64,000 bases of DNA from Nageia nagi (Eukaryota > Pinophyta). Positions 25,061 to 36,589 of the stretch are shown one piece after another. A model generated the notes under the pieces. It did not search any database, was not told the DNA's origin, and saw only the letters and a list, made by a program, of their open reading frames with translations. Every line of letters starts with the position of its first letter. The stretch's first letter is position 1. A program made the position numbers and the translations under genes. The stretch covers positions 28,582,001 to 28,646,000 of the forward strand of contig JBITNC010000001.1 of assembly GCA_050084985.1 (NCBI GenBank), written 5' to 3'.

Positions 25061-26505
25061 AAGAAGAAGATCATATCTCATAATTTATAATCTTAGGATG
25101 TTTAATTTACAAATATTAAGTGAAGGAAATGAACATCATTGTACACACACAAGTTTATGGTAAACTTAAGTATATTATGATCTTGTTTCATATCATCCCT
25201 AGTAGATGAAACCAAAGTAGAAGATCAATTAATGAAGCTAGGTATTGAAGGTGTTATTTATTACATTTATTTATTTATATATTCATTCATCCCTTACCAT
25301 TAATACTATTATTATAAAAAGCTTAATAATTTGCCATCACATTAAGATGGATGTTTAAGTATTATGACATTCATAAAAATCTTAGCCATTTAAGTTTCAT
25401 ATATTTCGCATTCCTCTATACATATACATTTATTTGCATCCATTATTAAATCCATACATTCATAAAGTGTTGTAAATTTTATGTGTGTTTTACATCCATG
25501 CATTCATGTTATTCATGATATCACATATGTTTATACTAGTATATTATGTTCAAAACCATGTATAAAAGTAGACAAGAAAATGGAAAATGGTGTATTTGAT
25601 TATGTTCTCTACAAATCAAATCTTATTCTATAAACATCACATTACTAAATAAACATAAATATTACTTTGAATTTGTGAAAAAATATCATAAATAAGGTGT
25701 TAAAACTAAATGAAAACATGAGAATAAACTTTTATGCATTTCTACTTTAATGCAACCATTTGAAAAAACATAAACATACATGTATATGGTATTAAAACAT
25801 ACTTATAAAAGTCTAATAACACATCCATTTGAAAAAACTAAAACACAAAATAAACTTTCATGCATACATATATATGATATTAAAACATGCATATAAGAGT
25901 CTAAAGCCATCATCATGTATATCAAAAAATATATAACTCAATATCCATCACATCTAAAAGAAACCAACTATTGATCATGACTATCATGATCCCATAATAG
26001 ATAAGGTCATCAAAAAGAAATGGTCCTACTCTCCATAAATCTTAGAAAAGAAAATGACATAGTTTGATACAACTCATAAGTCTAACATACAATATGAAAA
26101 ATAATAGCTCTATGATTGAAATTCTCTTTTGATCTACCCTCTCTACCATCTATAGGATTGCTAGTTCTACCCTACTAAGGATGAGTGGTGCCCATTGAAC
26201 CTATAGGACTCATTTCTCAAGAGACCTTGCGAATCTCAAATGAACCTACTAGGTGCTAAGAAGAGATCCCACCTATCCTATTGTGACTATGGGATGCAGT
26301 CAATCTAACAACCCTACTTTGAGTGTTGGTTGTCTAATGGGCTCCATCGGGTGCCTGATAAATGATACATCCATAAGGATATATGTAGTAGGGGGATGGG
26401 ATATAACATATTCAGTATGTATGGAGGTATCCCTATCAACCACATACATACAATGGAGGAATAGTAATCCCTCTACTAAAGTATCCCCTAGACAAAGATT
26501 AATGG
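25061..26505. other. EA 3' region without recognised gene
   Basis: AT-rich sequence with many short CAT and ATA-rich stretches and stops in all frames. The 86-codon plus-strand reading frame at 26253-26513 is opposite the end of the antisense PMD gene and is not supported as a gene. Confidence 0.4.
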
Positions 26506-28118
26506 CTAATTAATGACCCCCATAGATGTACTAGCTCCCTCGATATGTGTAAAGGCTTGAGCCTCATCCCTCTCATAATGATACCTATCTCTCTCAACTC
26601 TGTATCTATACATGTAAGCATTAAGCTGAGACACCTGGTACCTCAACTCGTAGATGTCCCCTAAGAGTGCATCAATGCCAGGTACCTATGGAGGAGGAGC
26701 TCCACCTCTTCTCATGCCTCTATTAGAGGTACCCACCTGATTCTCCTCTACTTAACCAGCTATATCCTCTATGTTTGCCATCACCTACTCCTTGGTCACT
26801 AACTCATCCATAATCACCTCCTCTTAGTCATCTCCTTAGCTATCTCCTCCTCAACCCTTGTAGTTGCCTCAATCTTGACTACCTATTGGTGTACTTAATG
26901 CTCTAGTGCATCATTTTCCTCAACCTCTACCTCTATTTACCACCAAGCATCAAAGGCCTTGATCACACCCATATCATTTGCACCTATATCCTCTACCAAG
27001 GCCTCCTCCTATATGAGATCTAGCTCTACATACATTAGGGTTTGAATCCCCTCAACAAGTAGCTCCCCTTCTCTCAAAAAATGTAGAGGTGTTTTTGGAA
27101 CATCTTGGACTATACCAAACTGACGATGTACATGCTTAAAGTAGAAGCACTCTAAAAACTCAATCCATCGACCATTGAGAACTCAAGCCTATCTGATGCC
27201 TGTAAGCTATGTTGTGAGATCATCCTAAGATGGATAACCATAATAAGATCAAAATCTCACCTAATCAATAATAAGATGAGAAATCATCCTCTAGTGAAAA
27301 GAAATATCTCATCGAATCCCATCCAAAGAGCGAGTGTAAAAATCCTCTCTCCAGCACATGATGCTAGCAAGATAGGCTATGTGTTAGGTAAAACTAGGTA
27401 CTAGTAGCCTTAAAGGATGACCTATGTGGATATACTCATAGGCCCACACCTGAAGAGTAACAGTGATTGACAATGAGACCATATGGCCTAAAGAATAGAA
27501 GAAAAGATCTTGATAAATCTAGGCTAGTAGTGTGGGAGCCCAAGTGTATACCATCCCCTATTGTAGCATACTAGCCACTACAAGCAATAATGACCAAGGA
27601 AACCTCCCATTGCTAATATCCAAGAGAGCATAGGACTATATTAAACCCATTAGGTAAGAGGATTTGATAAGACCCTATTGGTCATTCTTCCAATACCTAA
27701 GGTATGGAAGACCCCTAGGAAACACCTCACTCATAACTTCATTGATAACACCTACCCCTTAAATTGTTGGGATATCTGGGTGCACTGAATCTTGATTGAC
27801 CATGTGCTAAATATGTTAACCCTAAGTAAGTAAGTAGTATAAATGGTAGATGTCCTCCAGCATGATAGTCATCTCCCCCGTAGGAAGATGAAAGGTACCA
27901 ATCGAAGAATGCCACCTCTCTAGCAAGGCTACCAGTAGTGGGTAGTCCCAATGAATGTGACACATGTAGGGCCTAGCTCCAAATTAGACTACATGAACAA
28001 AGGTATGATTAGTGGCAATCAACAAAACATGGCCATCCTTGAGTATGCAAGGATATCTACCTCTAGGCTTGAAGACATCTTGAACCTAATAGCAATTAAT
28101 GATAAAGTAAGTTGCAAA
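26506..28118 (-). pseudogene. Antisense ORF encoding a plant mobile domain (PMD) protein
   Basis: Read on the minus strand, a coherent protein of roughly 540 codons runs from about 28118 to a TAG at 26506-26508, with one frameshift near 26825 and about 20-25 stops. The N-terminus reads GRYPCILKDGHVLLIATNHT; the core reads WDYPLLVALLERWHSSIGTF, HLPTGEMTIMLEDIYHL, and later LQVWAYEYIHIGHP and LNGRWIEFLECFYFKHV. The pattern LLERW-x(5)-TFHLP-x-GEMT-x(2)-LED and the LQxWAYE block are hallmarks of plant mobile domains, which occur in MAIN/MAIL1 proteins and in some transposons. The C-terminus is charged and likely coiled (DALLGDIYELRYQVSQLNA, RVERDRYHYERDEAQ). The PMD of MAIN-type proteins acts in chromatin silencing with a phosphatase; its job in elements is unknown. 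Confidence 0.85.
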
Positions 28119-29540
28119 AAAAAATTTAATTTTGCAAACATCAATGATCGAATGATTGGGGTCTAGGATTACCAATGTTTGATACTCAAATGTCGATGAT
28201 CCTAAAACCCTTCAATTTTGGATGATGATAGCAGTAGAGGTTTTAAATTTTTTAAAGAACATTAAAAAATAAGCCTAATCTAAGAAAATGAATGATTAAA
28301 AAAAACATAAAGATTATTCCTAAGCATCCTATGGTTTCCATATTTTCAAAAATAGATTAAAAATAAATTAATAAGCAAAAAATGGAAAAGGGGGGTTTTA
28401 AAACCTACCTCTTCCCTCTTAGGTCCCTTGCATGGTGTGGATCTTCCTCATGGAAGCATAATGACTCAAATCAATGATAAAAAGGGAGGTATAGGGTGAA
28501 ATGCTCAGATGTAGGGTAGGGACAATAAGAGCTCTAACCTGGCATTGAAAAGCAAATTAGAAAGTGATAGGTGAACTTTTTCTTTTTATTACCTTGCACA
28601 GTTGATCGTCGATGATCGTAACTAGATTATCAATGATCTAAACCTTAAAAAAAGTGATGAATGAAAAAGGTTTTCTTAAAATGTGAAATTTATATGAATA
28701 TTTCAACAAGAGAAATACCTAAGACTTTCCCTATGCACTTCATTAAAATTCTCTAATTAAAATTTTAAAAAATTCAAGATTTTGGAGTATGTCAAAAATT
28801 CTTTAGGTCGAGTTAGACCTATAATTAATTGTAAATATTGATGAGAAAATTCAAAATGAAATAGGGTAATTTATAAACTCTTATATATATCTTTTTAAAT
28901 AATTAACAATGCTAAATTAAAAATAAAAAATTATAGTCCAAACAAAACATCTATGCTCGAAAGATGCTCATGTCAAAACTATCCTAAAAATATCAAAAAT
29001 AATATAAAACCATTAAAAATCATAAAAAATTAATATATATATGTGTGTGTGTTGAAGGAAAAATCACTGTGAGTTCTTTTAGCAAAAAAAAGAAGGGTGA
29101 GTTTTGATATGATTAAAATTGTTGGATGAACTTTTGTGCAAGATCATCAAGTAATCTATATGCTAGGACAAAAGCAAAATGATTAAAAGTTGTTGTATTC
29201 ACAAGGGAACTTATTTATCACATGCTAGCTATGGCATATGCCTAATGGCTAAGACTCCATTCGTATCCTACCAACATAACATAATAGTATAGTGGTGATT
29301 GCCTAAGTTATGCCTTGCACTACAACCCTTTATTGTTTTCAAAATATGTTAAACATAAAAGATAAAAAAATGGATTTATTCATAATCCAATCACTCAAAT
29401 TCAACTTATTCATAGAGAATGATTTGATTTGAAACCTTGAGTTAAGATCAAGAGGTACAAGTCTAAGACTTGATTGCACCCCCTTTTTGATAGGCTTAGT
29501 TTTTTGAAATAATATCCACCTATAAAATGTTGGATATTTC
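28119..29540. other. EA distal 3' region
   Basis: No gene seen. It holds repeated TCGATGATC-type motifs (about 28190-28200 and 28606-28625) that also occur in the EA LTR and the E3 leader. Confidence 0.4.
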
Positions 29541-29555
29541 AAAAAAAGGGAATAA
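29541..29555 (+). other. EA polypurine tract
   Basis: AAAAAAAGGGAATAA directly before the 3' LTR start TGTAGACA. Confidence 0.8.
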
Positions 29556-30388
29556 TGTAGACAAGTAAAAATGACCCCTGTTTTGATAAATGAAAGAGGG
29601 GGATAAAATTTTAGGAAAACATTAAAGTTTGCTAAAATCTATTAGTTGTTGGTAATTCAACATAATTGTTGATGATCATACCTGATTGTTGGCACTCGAT
29701 AAATAATCGCCAATGATCTTGTAAATGAAAAACACAAAGAAAAAAATAGAAAAATTAGGTGCCCAAGGAAACAAGCTGATGGATCAAGGATGAGTCATGC
29801 CTCATCCTATGCTTTCCTTGTGCAAATTTAATCCATGACAAGGCTAGATGAGATTTTTCATCCAGCCTTATCTTCTAAAATAGCAACTAATGTTGTATTA
29901 GAAAAATTATAAATAAGATTATTCCCACATAGGTAAGAGAGACACAATGAAATGCAACCTTACTATATTGAATTCAAGCCAAATTATTAAGTGCATTTTA
30001 GTTCACTATTTTTACTTGCATATGTGTTTGTTTCATATTATTTATTATAATTTTAAAGCATGAAAAAGTATGTTTGATGGGTTGGTTTTGTGCATGTGCA
30101 GGATTTGAAGATTGGCAATTGATTAAAGTAAGGAGAAGCTAAGGAATAGCAAGGAAGAAGTAATCAGAAGCATTCTTGTTGCAAGTTCAATCAAATTACA
30201 TCTAAATCTTGAAGATATTAGCAAAGAAGGACCTCCAAGAGGCCTATATTATATGTTGTATTGAAACCCTCCATTGTGAGGCAATCTGTAATTAAAACTA
30301 AGGTTTATTTAGAGATCAATAAAGAGTTTTTGTTGGTTGTGACAACTTTTATTTTTACATGCTTGCAAGATTAATTTTCAAGTAAACA
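29556..30388 (+). repeat. EA 3' LTR
   Basis: 833 bp, TGTAGACAAGTAAAAATGACC to CAAGTAAACA. The terminal CA is kept here. TATA-like TTATAAATAA lies at 29907-29916 and AATAAA near 30319. Confidence 0.92.
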
Positions 30389-30393
30389 GGAAG
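30389..30393. repeat. EA target-site duplication, right copy (GGAAG)
   Basis: Exact copy of 11245-11249. Confidence 0.9.
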
Positions 30394-31208
30394 TTCAAAA
30401 TTATTTGGCCAAATATAATATGAAACTAAAGGATGAATAGGTTCATTGCACAATTGCCCCTATGTTTGGCTATGGTTTGGATCTTGGTTACAAACCTCCA
30501 ACTTTAGCAATTGATCAAGGATAGCTTGGGTAGAATCCAACAAAGGATCTAATCTATTGGTATATTGAAAATTAGATAAAATTAGGTTGGTTTGATGTGA
30601 ATTGGATGCATGTTAATTATGGATATGTTGGGTATTGGTTTGAACTTAACTTGTGTGAGTTTGCAGGATGCTAGAATGTGGAGGGATTTGAATCTTTTTA
30701 GGAATAGTGATGCATGGAGGAACATGGATTTGAGTGGTGACTATGGTATATGGAATGGAATATGAAGATATGGATTATGATACAACAAGAGTGTTAGAAG
30801 GAGCAATGGAAATTGCTCTCCTATTATTTGGATAAAAAATGGGATCTATTATGATAATATTTTGCAAGTAAGTGGTAGGAATGAAGACAAATCAGGAGGT
30901 GAAAAGAAGGATTCTATGTGGGCTAGGTTACTTGTTGGAGATTGAGTAATAGCTAAAGATATTTATTGAGTTGCAACTTGTTTAGATTTTAGCACTTTAA
31001 GGATAGCTTCAGCATTAGCCAACACATATTGTTCAAATTCTTTCATAGATTCTTCTTGTGTTGGATCCTCCATAGCTTGGGTTATGGCAAGAACAGACTG
31101 CTATGGGTTTTCATGACCTTGCAAAGCTTGGTTTATGATTCCAACCATGAATTTGAAATAATGTTTCAACCAAAAATAAAAATTTATCTATTTTGGAAAT
31201 GCAACCAT
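30389..31208 (-). pseudogene. E1 Gag, N-terminal half
   Basis: Minus strand. A possible start is ATG at 31206-31208, in frame with FKFMVGIINQALQGHENP, VLAITQAMEDPTQEESMKEF and EQYVLANAEAILKVLKS. Near the EA junction it reads CNEPIHPLVSYYIWPNNFEL, which is the block ICNEPIHPSVP...YRFEFP of E3, and it continues across EA at 11249. The part between (about 30480-30960) is degraded. The EA insertion splits the Gag domain. Confidence 0.8.
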
Positions 31209-32473
31209 ATTTTGATAGTCAACAAAAATGCATTAGCATTTTACACTAGGTCAAAATGTGATAATGTTTATAGAAATGTGGGCACATTTTACAAGAGAAA
31301 ATTTAAAAAAACAAAATATATAAAATTAAAGTTGATTCAATTTTTGGATTTTAGTAAATAACATACATATATAGAAAATGTAAACAATCACCAATGCAAG
31401 CACTCACATATGATTGATGCAAGTTCATCTAATAGCCTTAGAATATTATTTTGCAATGTTTTGATGAGTATTTTTCTAAAATGATTCTAGACAAGCAAGT
31501 TTAAAATAATCAAAATCTGGTCCTAAAAGAATGAGAGTGCTAAGGATGATCCCCACTTTAACTAGATTCATAGGTGTGGTCTATCACAAATCTATGGTAA
31601 ACTATCTTGGTGAGTGGGCCAAGCATAGCCTAGCTCCTTAGTGATTAAATCCAAGTGACATGTCTACTTGTTAGTGAAGAGGATGAGCCTTGGTTATGAA
31701 ATCCAAGGATCCCCTTTTGTATGTGAAAAAATGGAAAAGGAAATGTGGTTTTAATGAACTTGTTCCTTCCCTCTTTATAGCATCTTTTTATCACCCAAGA
31801 TCACTTTGCAATGCAAGGGGAGAGCATTCTCTAAACTATAAGGGTTTAGTGTGTAGGTTCTTTAGCCTCTTCTCACAACCTTTCTTAGATCACTCAAAAT
31901 CACTATTTAGTGCATGAGATCTTACATCAATTTTGTAAAAAGTATTAAGTGTAACAAGAAAGCATACACAACATTTACATCATAAAGCCTAGTTCTTTTT
32001 AACCTTTATGAAATTAAATCTAAGCTAAGCACACACTTAGGGAATAAAAATGATAGTAAAAAAAATGAAAAGGTCAAAAAATTTTGAAATTTGTGCACCT
32101 AATTTTTTATGAACCTCACAAAAGAAATGTGGTCCCATTTGGAAAATGCCAGGGTGACCTAGAAACATGATCCCTCAAAATGAAACAAGTTATACAAAAA
32201 TGTGGTCCCATTTAGCAAAAAATGCCTAGGCAACTAGAAATACAATGGCATTTTGTAAATGCTATTGTGTTTTATAGAAACATGATAACATTTCTTACTA
32301 CTAACATAACAAAAAAATAACATCAAAAATATAGCAGACTTGCAAAAAAAATTGAATTCACAAAATGAGAGATACTTACTTGGCAATGAAATCCCTCAAC
32401 TTTATTAGTAAACTAAAGAAATAAAACAAAATTGATAAGTCAAGAAAAAGGGTCCTTACCAAAATAGACCAAG
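31209..32473 (-). other. E1 leader
   Basis: Noncoding on the element strand. Near 31790-31830 the minus strand carries CCCTTGCATTGCAAAGTGAT, then CTTGGGTGAT, and a second weaker copy lies near 31870-31910. It resembles the CTCCCTTTGCACTT...GCGATCTAAGGTGA block of the E3 leader. A tract with two GTGGTCCCATTT blocks lies at 32130-32220. Confidence 0.5.
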
Positions 32474-32495
32474 GGAGGTCCCACCAGGTGTGCCA
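32474..32495 (-). other. E1 primer-binding site
   Basis: The minus strand reads TGGCACACCTGGTGGGACCT, close to the TGGCACGCCYGGTGGGAC type seen in several plant Ty3/gypsy elements. Its position upstream of E1 gag fits. E1 thus uses a different primer type from EA and E3. Confidence 0.65.
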
Positions 32496-33130
32496 AAATA
32501 TTTCAAATAAAAGTGACCCCTTTCAAGACCACTTAAACCTGAACATTTAACTAGTATGTGCAGGGAAGATTGGAACCTAAAAGCATAAACTACAAAAATA
32601 AATTTGATTAAAACCCTTAAGAAGGCTTCTTCAATCCATCCTTTCAAATCAATAAGTTCAAATGATTACAACATAAATAGCTCTATGGGGTGTTAAGAAA
32701 CACCAAAGATTACTTGATAATGCCATTTTCTGATGATGGTACTTGATGCAGCGAATTAGATCCCGAGATGAACCCAAATTGTTTTAATTATCAAAATGTG
32801 ATGACCTTAGGTATTTCTAAAATGTGGGGCATTTTACTATCAAAATTTATATACCCTAGGCATTTCACAACCTGCAAACACAAAGGATAAAATTTAAAAT
32901 TCAATATACATCATGAGATAAGATAAGCCTATTATAGAAATAGAACATGAAAAGAAGGTTGAGAAGCATGATGGGTGTGTCTCTTGTCTGATTGGAGGAG
33001 CAAAGCTTGGAATGATTGATTCCTAATTTTCCACAAGACCAATGGCTTCCAATCACTCTTCTCATATGCTCATGGAGATTGCTGGTTGTAGAAGCTATCA
33101 AATTTGTCACTTCCAAGACTCAGGAATCAA
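32496..33130 (-). repeat. Probable E1 5' LTR, outer boundary unresolved
   Basis: Lies where the 5' LTR must be if the primer site is right. The inner end reads TATTTCAAATAAAAGTGACC on the plus strand, with no intact TG/CA end. No second copy is in the window, so the outer limit is a guess. Confidence 0.35.
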
Positions 33131-33624
33131 CAAATTTGAAGCTCAATATTTACACTAGTTTCTAGCCTCAAATTGGAGATGTGGACTTGCTTTTATAGAT
33201 TTCTAAGATATGCTAATTCATTAGTCTAGAATCCATACAAATTTCAATTTCAAAAATGGCTATTATTTGATTGATCTTTGATTGGATTTGAATTGGATTG
33301 GTATAGGATTTAATTGGAGACATATCCATTCAATTCTCTTATCTTTTTTCTATTAAGCATATTTGGAGCATAACCAATGAGTTATTAATCAATTAATAGA
33401 GTCTCAAATTTTCCTATTTTCCTACTAGATGAATCATCAATGACATGGCAAGGTGAGGTGTAAATTCTTGTCTAGCTATGTTCTTGCAAAATAGATAATA
33501 AATAAATTATTCATATTAATGTGATCAACATTAATAAAGATCAATATAATAATAATTTTGACCAAGCAAAATAAATGATAAAATATAAACAACATAACTA
33601 ATATTAATTATATTTTAGGCATAA
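33131..33624. other. No gene seen
   Basis: AT-rich DNA between the probable LTR and the minisatellite. The last ~150 bp contain degenerate motifs like those of the array. Confidence 0.4.
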
Positions 33625-34380
33625 ATAGCTATGATAAAAAATTAATTATGATTTTCAAATAAATGTCTATGGTTTAAAGTGCAATAAATAAGACTAAATT
33701 TAATTGCTCCTTAACTATAAATGACTATGATTAGAAATATAATTAATATGACTAATATTAATTATCTTTCCTAAATGACTATGACTAAAATGTAATAAAC
33801 ATGACTAAGTCTAGTTGCAATTTCCTAGTAAATGATTATGATCAAAAATATATTAAACATGACTAAGTTTAATTATATTTTCCAAAGCAAGTGACTATGA
33901 TCGAAACATAATAAACATGACTGAGTTAAATTGCGATTCCAAAGAAAATGACTATGATCAAAACATGATAAACATGACTAAGTTAAATTATAATTCCAAA
34001 GCAAATGACAATGATCGAAATGTAATAAACATGACTAAGTTAAATTGAGATTTCAAAGAAAATGACTATGATCGAAACATAATAAACATGACTAAGTTAA
34101 ATTATGATTCCAAAGCATATGACTATGATCAAAATGCAATAAATATGACTAAGTTAAATTATGATTTCAAAGCAAATGACTATGATCAAAATGCAGTAAA
34201 CATGACTAAGTTAAATTTTGATTCCAAAGCAAATGACTATGATTGAAATGCAAAAAATATGACTAAGTTAAATTGTGATTTCAAAGAAATGAATATGATC
34301 AAAATGTAATAAACATGACTAAGTTAAATTATGATTCCAAAGAAAATGACTATGATTAAAAGGTACTCAACATGATATCA
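33625..34380. repeat. 57-bp tandem array (minisatellite), about 14 units
   Basis: The unit starts ATGACTATGATC, followed by AAACATGACTAAGTTAAATT and ATTCCAAAGCAA. Units from about 33890 to 34340 are nearly identical at a ~57-bp period, while those on the left (33625-33830) are strongly diverged. No spacer/repeat alternation is present, so it is not CRISPR-like. Confidence 0.9.
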
Positions 34381-34489
34381 ATAAATGTACTCAAATTGAC
34401 TAAATAAATAAGCATATCAATGATCAAAGAGTGTTGTATCAAATGTAATGCATAGTGCTAAATTTAATTGTCTACACATGGCATGGAAA

Positions 34490-35416
34490 ATTTAAACCAG
34501 GTTCAATTGGCATGGATATTAGATCACATTCTATCATATTGAATTTCTCCAATAGCTTCTTGGTGTACTTCATCTATGAGATAAATATTCATTTATGCAT
34601 CTTCCAAACCTCCAATCCAAGGTAATAGTGAAGTAAACCAAGTTCAATCATGTCAAGTGATCATTTGAGATTATATTTGCAAGATATGATCAAATCCTTA
34701 GTACTACCTATGATAACCAAATCATTGACATAAACTAAAACTATGACAATCTCTCACCCATGTTGTCAAAGATAGAGGTTAGTATCATACAGATTCCTCT
34801 TGAAATCATGTTGTAGTAGATGGGAATCAATTTTCATATACCAAGCTCTAGGAGCCTATTTCAAGTCATATAGAGACTTGATTAATCTACACACTTTTAT
34901 TTTTCCTAGATAAATTACAAATCCTTCATGTTGCTGCATGTAGAATTCTTCCTTTAAGTCTCCATTCAAGAAGGCACTCTTCACTTCCACTTGATGGACT
35001 TTCCAAATAAATTATGCTACCATTGCAAAAGCAATTCTAATGGTCTTCATCTTAGTTGTAAGAGCAAAAGTCTCCTCATAGTCTATACCTTCCTATTGAG
35101 CATATCCTTTGGCAAAAATTTAGGCCTTATGCTTATAGAGTGTACCATCAGATTTGTACTTGGTTTTGAATACCCATTTGCATCCAATGGCCTTCTTCCT
35201 TGGTGAAAGATCTACCAACTTCCATGTGCCATTTTTCATCAATGCATCATATTCAGCTTGCATGATTAACTTCCAATGCAATAGCTCAATAGCTTCACAA
35301 ATCATATTAGGTTCAGGTGTATTCATAATTATGCTCATCAATGCTAAATTCACTTCTTCATGAGCCATGCTTTGTGTCCTTACTTTGGAAGTCAAAGTTT
35401 CTAGTGGAGTAATCAA
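34490..35416 (-). pseudogene. Copia reverse transcriptase, truncated
   Basis: Opens with WKLIMQAEYDALMKNGTWKL, VDLSPRKKAIGCKWVFKTKY, the standard entry of copia reverse transcriptase. Later parts are frameshifted. The catalytic box reads YVND instead of YVDD at 34721-34732. Then LHYYLGLEVW and KYTKKLLEKFNM, and the similarity stops near 34490. Confidence 0.87.
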
Positions 35417-35443
35417 ATTTGAATCCTATAATATCTTTTGGTA

Positions 35444-36500
35444 TCACTTAGGTCTTTGAGGTGACATAGTCACAACTAGAGCTTCTCTCTCATCATCCTC
35501 ATCATCATAATTTATTATGGGACCATTGTCAGGTTCAAGTAACTCTGTAGGTGGACTAGTTGAAGATCCACTAGTCTCATAAAATATTACATCTCTTCTA
35601 ATATAAGTATTTTGAGTAGTAGGATCCATGATTCTATAGGCTTTGGAGTCAATATCATACTCAATAAGAATGCACCTCTTTGAATTTTTATCAATTTTAT
35701 TCCTTGTCTCCTTAGGAATGTGTATGTATGCAGTACAACCAAACACTTAAAGATGTGATATATCTGGTCTCTCTATTGACCATGCTTCTTTAGGTGTCAT
35801 CGCATGATCAAGAGGTTATATGGGTACCCTATTCAATACATATATGATAGTATTCACTACTTCACCCCAAAATATCTCATCCATTTTTGCATCTTTCAAC
35901 ATGCTTCTTGCCATTTTCATAATGGTTCGATTTCATCATTCATAAACTCCATTTTGTTGTTATTGTAGAATATTGTCAACTATCATTAAATTCCATGTTT
36001 TTCAAAAATTTAGATAACTCATTTGATAAGAATTATCCCCTCGATCTGAGTGAATAACATGAATGTGATGTGAAGTTTATTTCTCCATAAGTGCCTTAAA
36101 TTTCTTGAAGTAGGAAAATGTCTGATCCTTTATCTTTAGGAAATACACCTACATTTTTTTGTAGTAGTCATCAACAAATAACAAGAAGTATTTGAGACCA
36201 AAAATGCTAGCCTAGATGGGATCACACAAATTGGTATGGATCACATCAAGAGGTCCTTTACCATGATATGTGCTATCATTGAATGAAATTATGTGTTATT
36301 TTCCTATTATGCTAGTAAAAAAAACATTAATAGGAGAAGATATGGAATACCAACTACCATATCATTCTTTTACAAAGTGATTAGGTAGTTTGGATTCATG
36401 TATCTGAATCAATGATGCCAAAGAGTGGTGATATACATAACATGACCATTGAGTTCCTGATTGTTGGAAGCTACAACATCAAGCATAAACATTCTCCCAA
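35444..36500 (-). pseudogene. Copia integrase with GAG-pre-integrase region
   Basis: From right to left: a degraded LWHxxFRYMN block (normally LWHRRLGH) near 36410-36470, then GPLDVIHTNLCDPI with the first catalytic Asp, FVDDYYKKM, HVIHSDRGDNS with the second, NRTIMKMARSML near the third, ARSMLKDAKMDEIFWGEVV, and the open C-terminal part at 35444-35746 (MFGCTAYIHIPKETRNKID, RRDVIFYE). The order is clear although stops are many. Confidence 0.85.
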
Positions 36501-36589
36501 CTCCTTTTGATTTTGCTACTTTTGGTAATATTTGTACTTATCACGAATGAAGAAAACCTTTTCTCCTTTCATAGTATCAAAATACACCT

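Larger units (their letters stand above)
11250..30388 (+). mobile_element. EA: 19.1-kb Tat-like Ty3/gypsy element with antisense PMD ORF
   Basis: A complete LTR-to-LTR element inserted in the E1 gag gene, with an exact 5-bp target duplication. Order: LTR, degraded TGGCGC-type primer site, 1.9-kb leader with repeats, gag-pol (14019-21772), a 7.8-kb 3' region with an unidentified plus-strand ORF and an antisense PMD ORF, polypurine tract, LTR. Its length and dual RNase H are typical of the Tat/Ogre branch. All ORFs are broken. By eye the LTRs differ at many positions (patches near one in three, long stretches almost identical), so the insertion is old. Confidence 0.93.
491..32495 (-). mobile_element. 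E1: old Tat-like Ty3/gypsy element, split by E2 and EA
   Basis: Minus-strand LTR retrotransposon in three collinear pieces: 30389-32495 (primer site, leader, gag N-terminal half), 9963-11249 (gag C-terminal half) and 491-4139 (protease, reverse transcriptase, RNase H, start of a second RNase H). Removing EA joins a gag sentence (..NNFELPK|FDKF..), and removing E2 joins ..SKAHRD|ALMKV..; both continue in register with the E3 polyprotein. The integrase and 3' LTR are not found, so the 3' end is lost or lies outside the window. It is the most decayed of the three Tat-like copies, as expected for the host of the other two. Confidence 0.85.

Noticed and set aside
27951-28166. Plus-strand frame at the PMD locus
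   Set aside because: Shadow of the antisense PMD N-terminus.
33625-34380. CRISPR-like array
   Set aside because: Units are contiguous and wholly similar, with no unique spacers, in a plant nuclear context.
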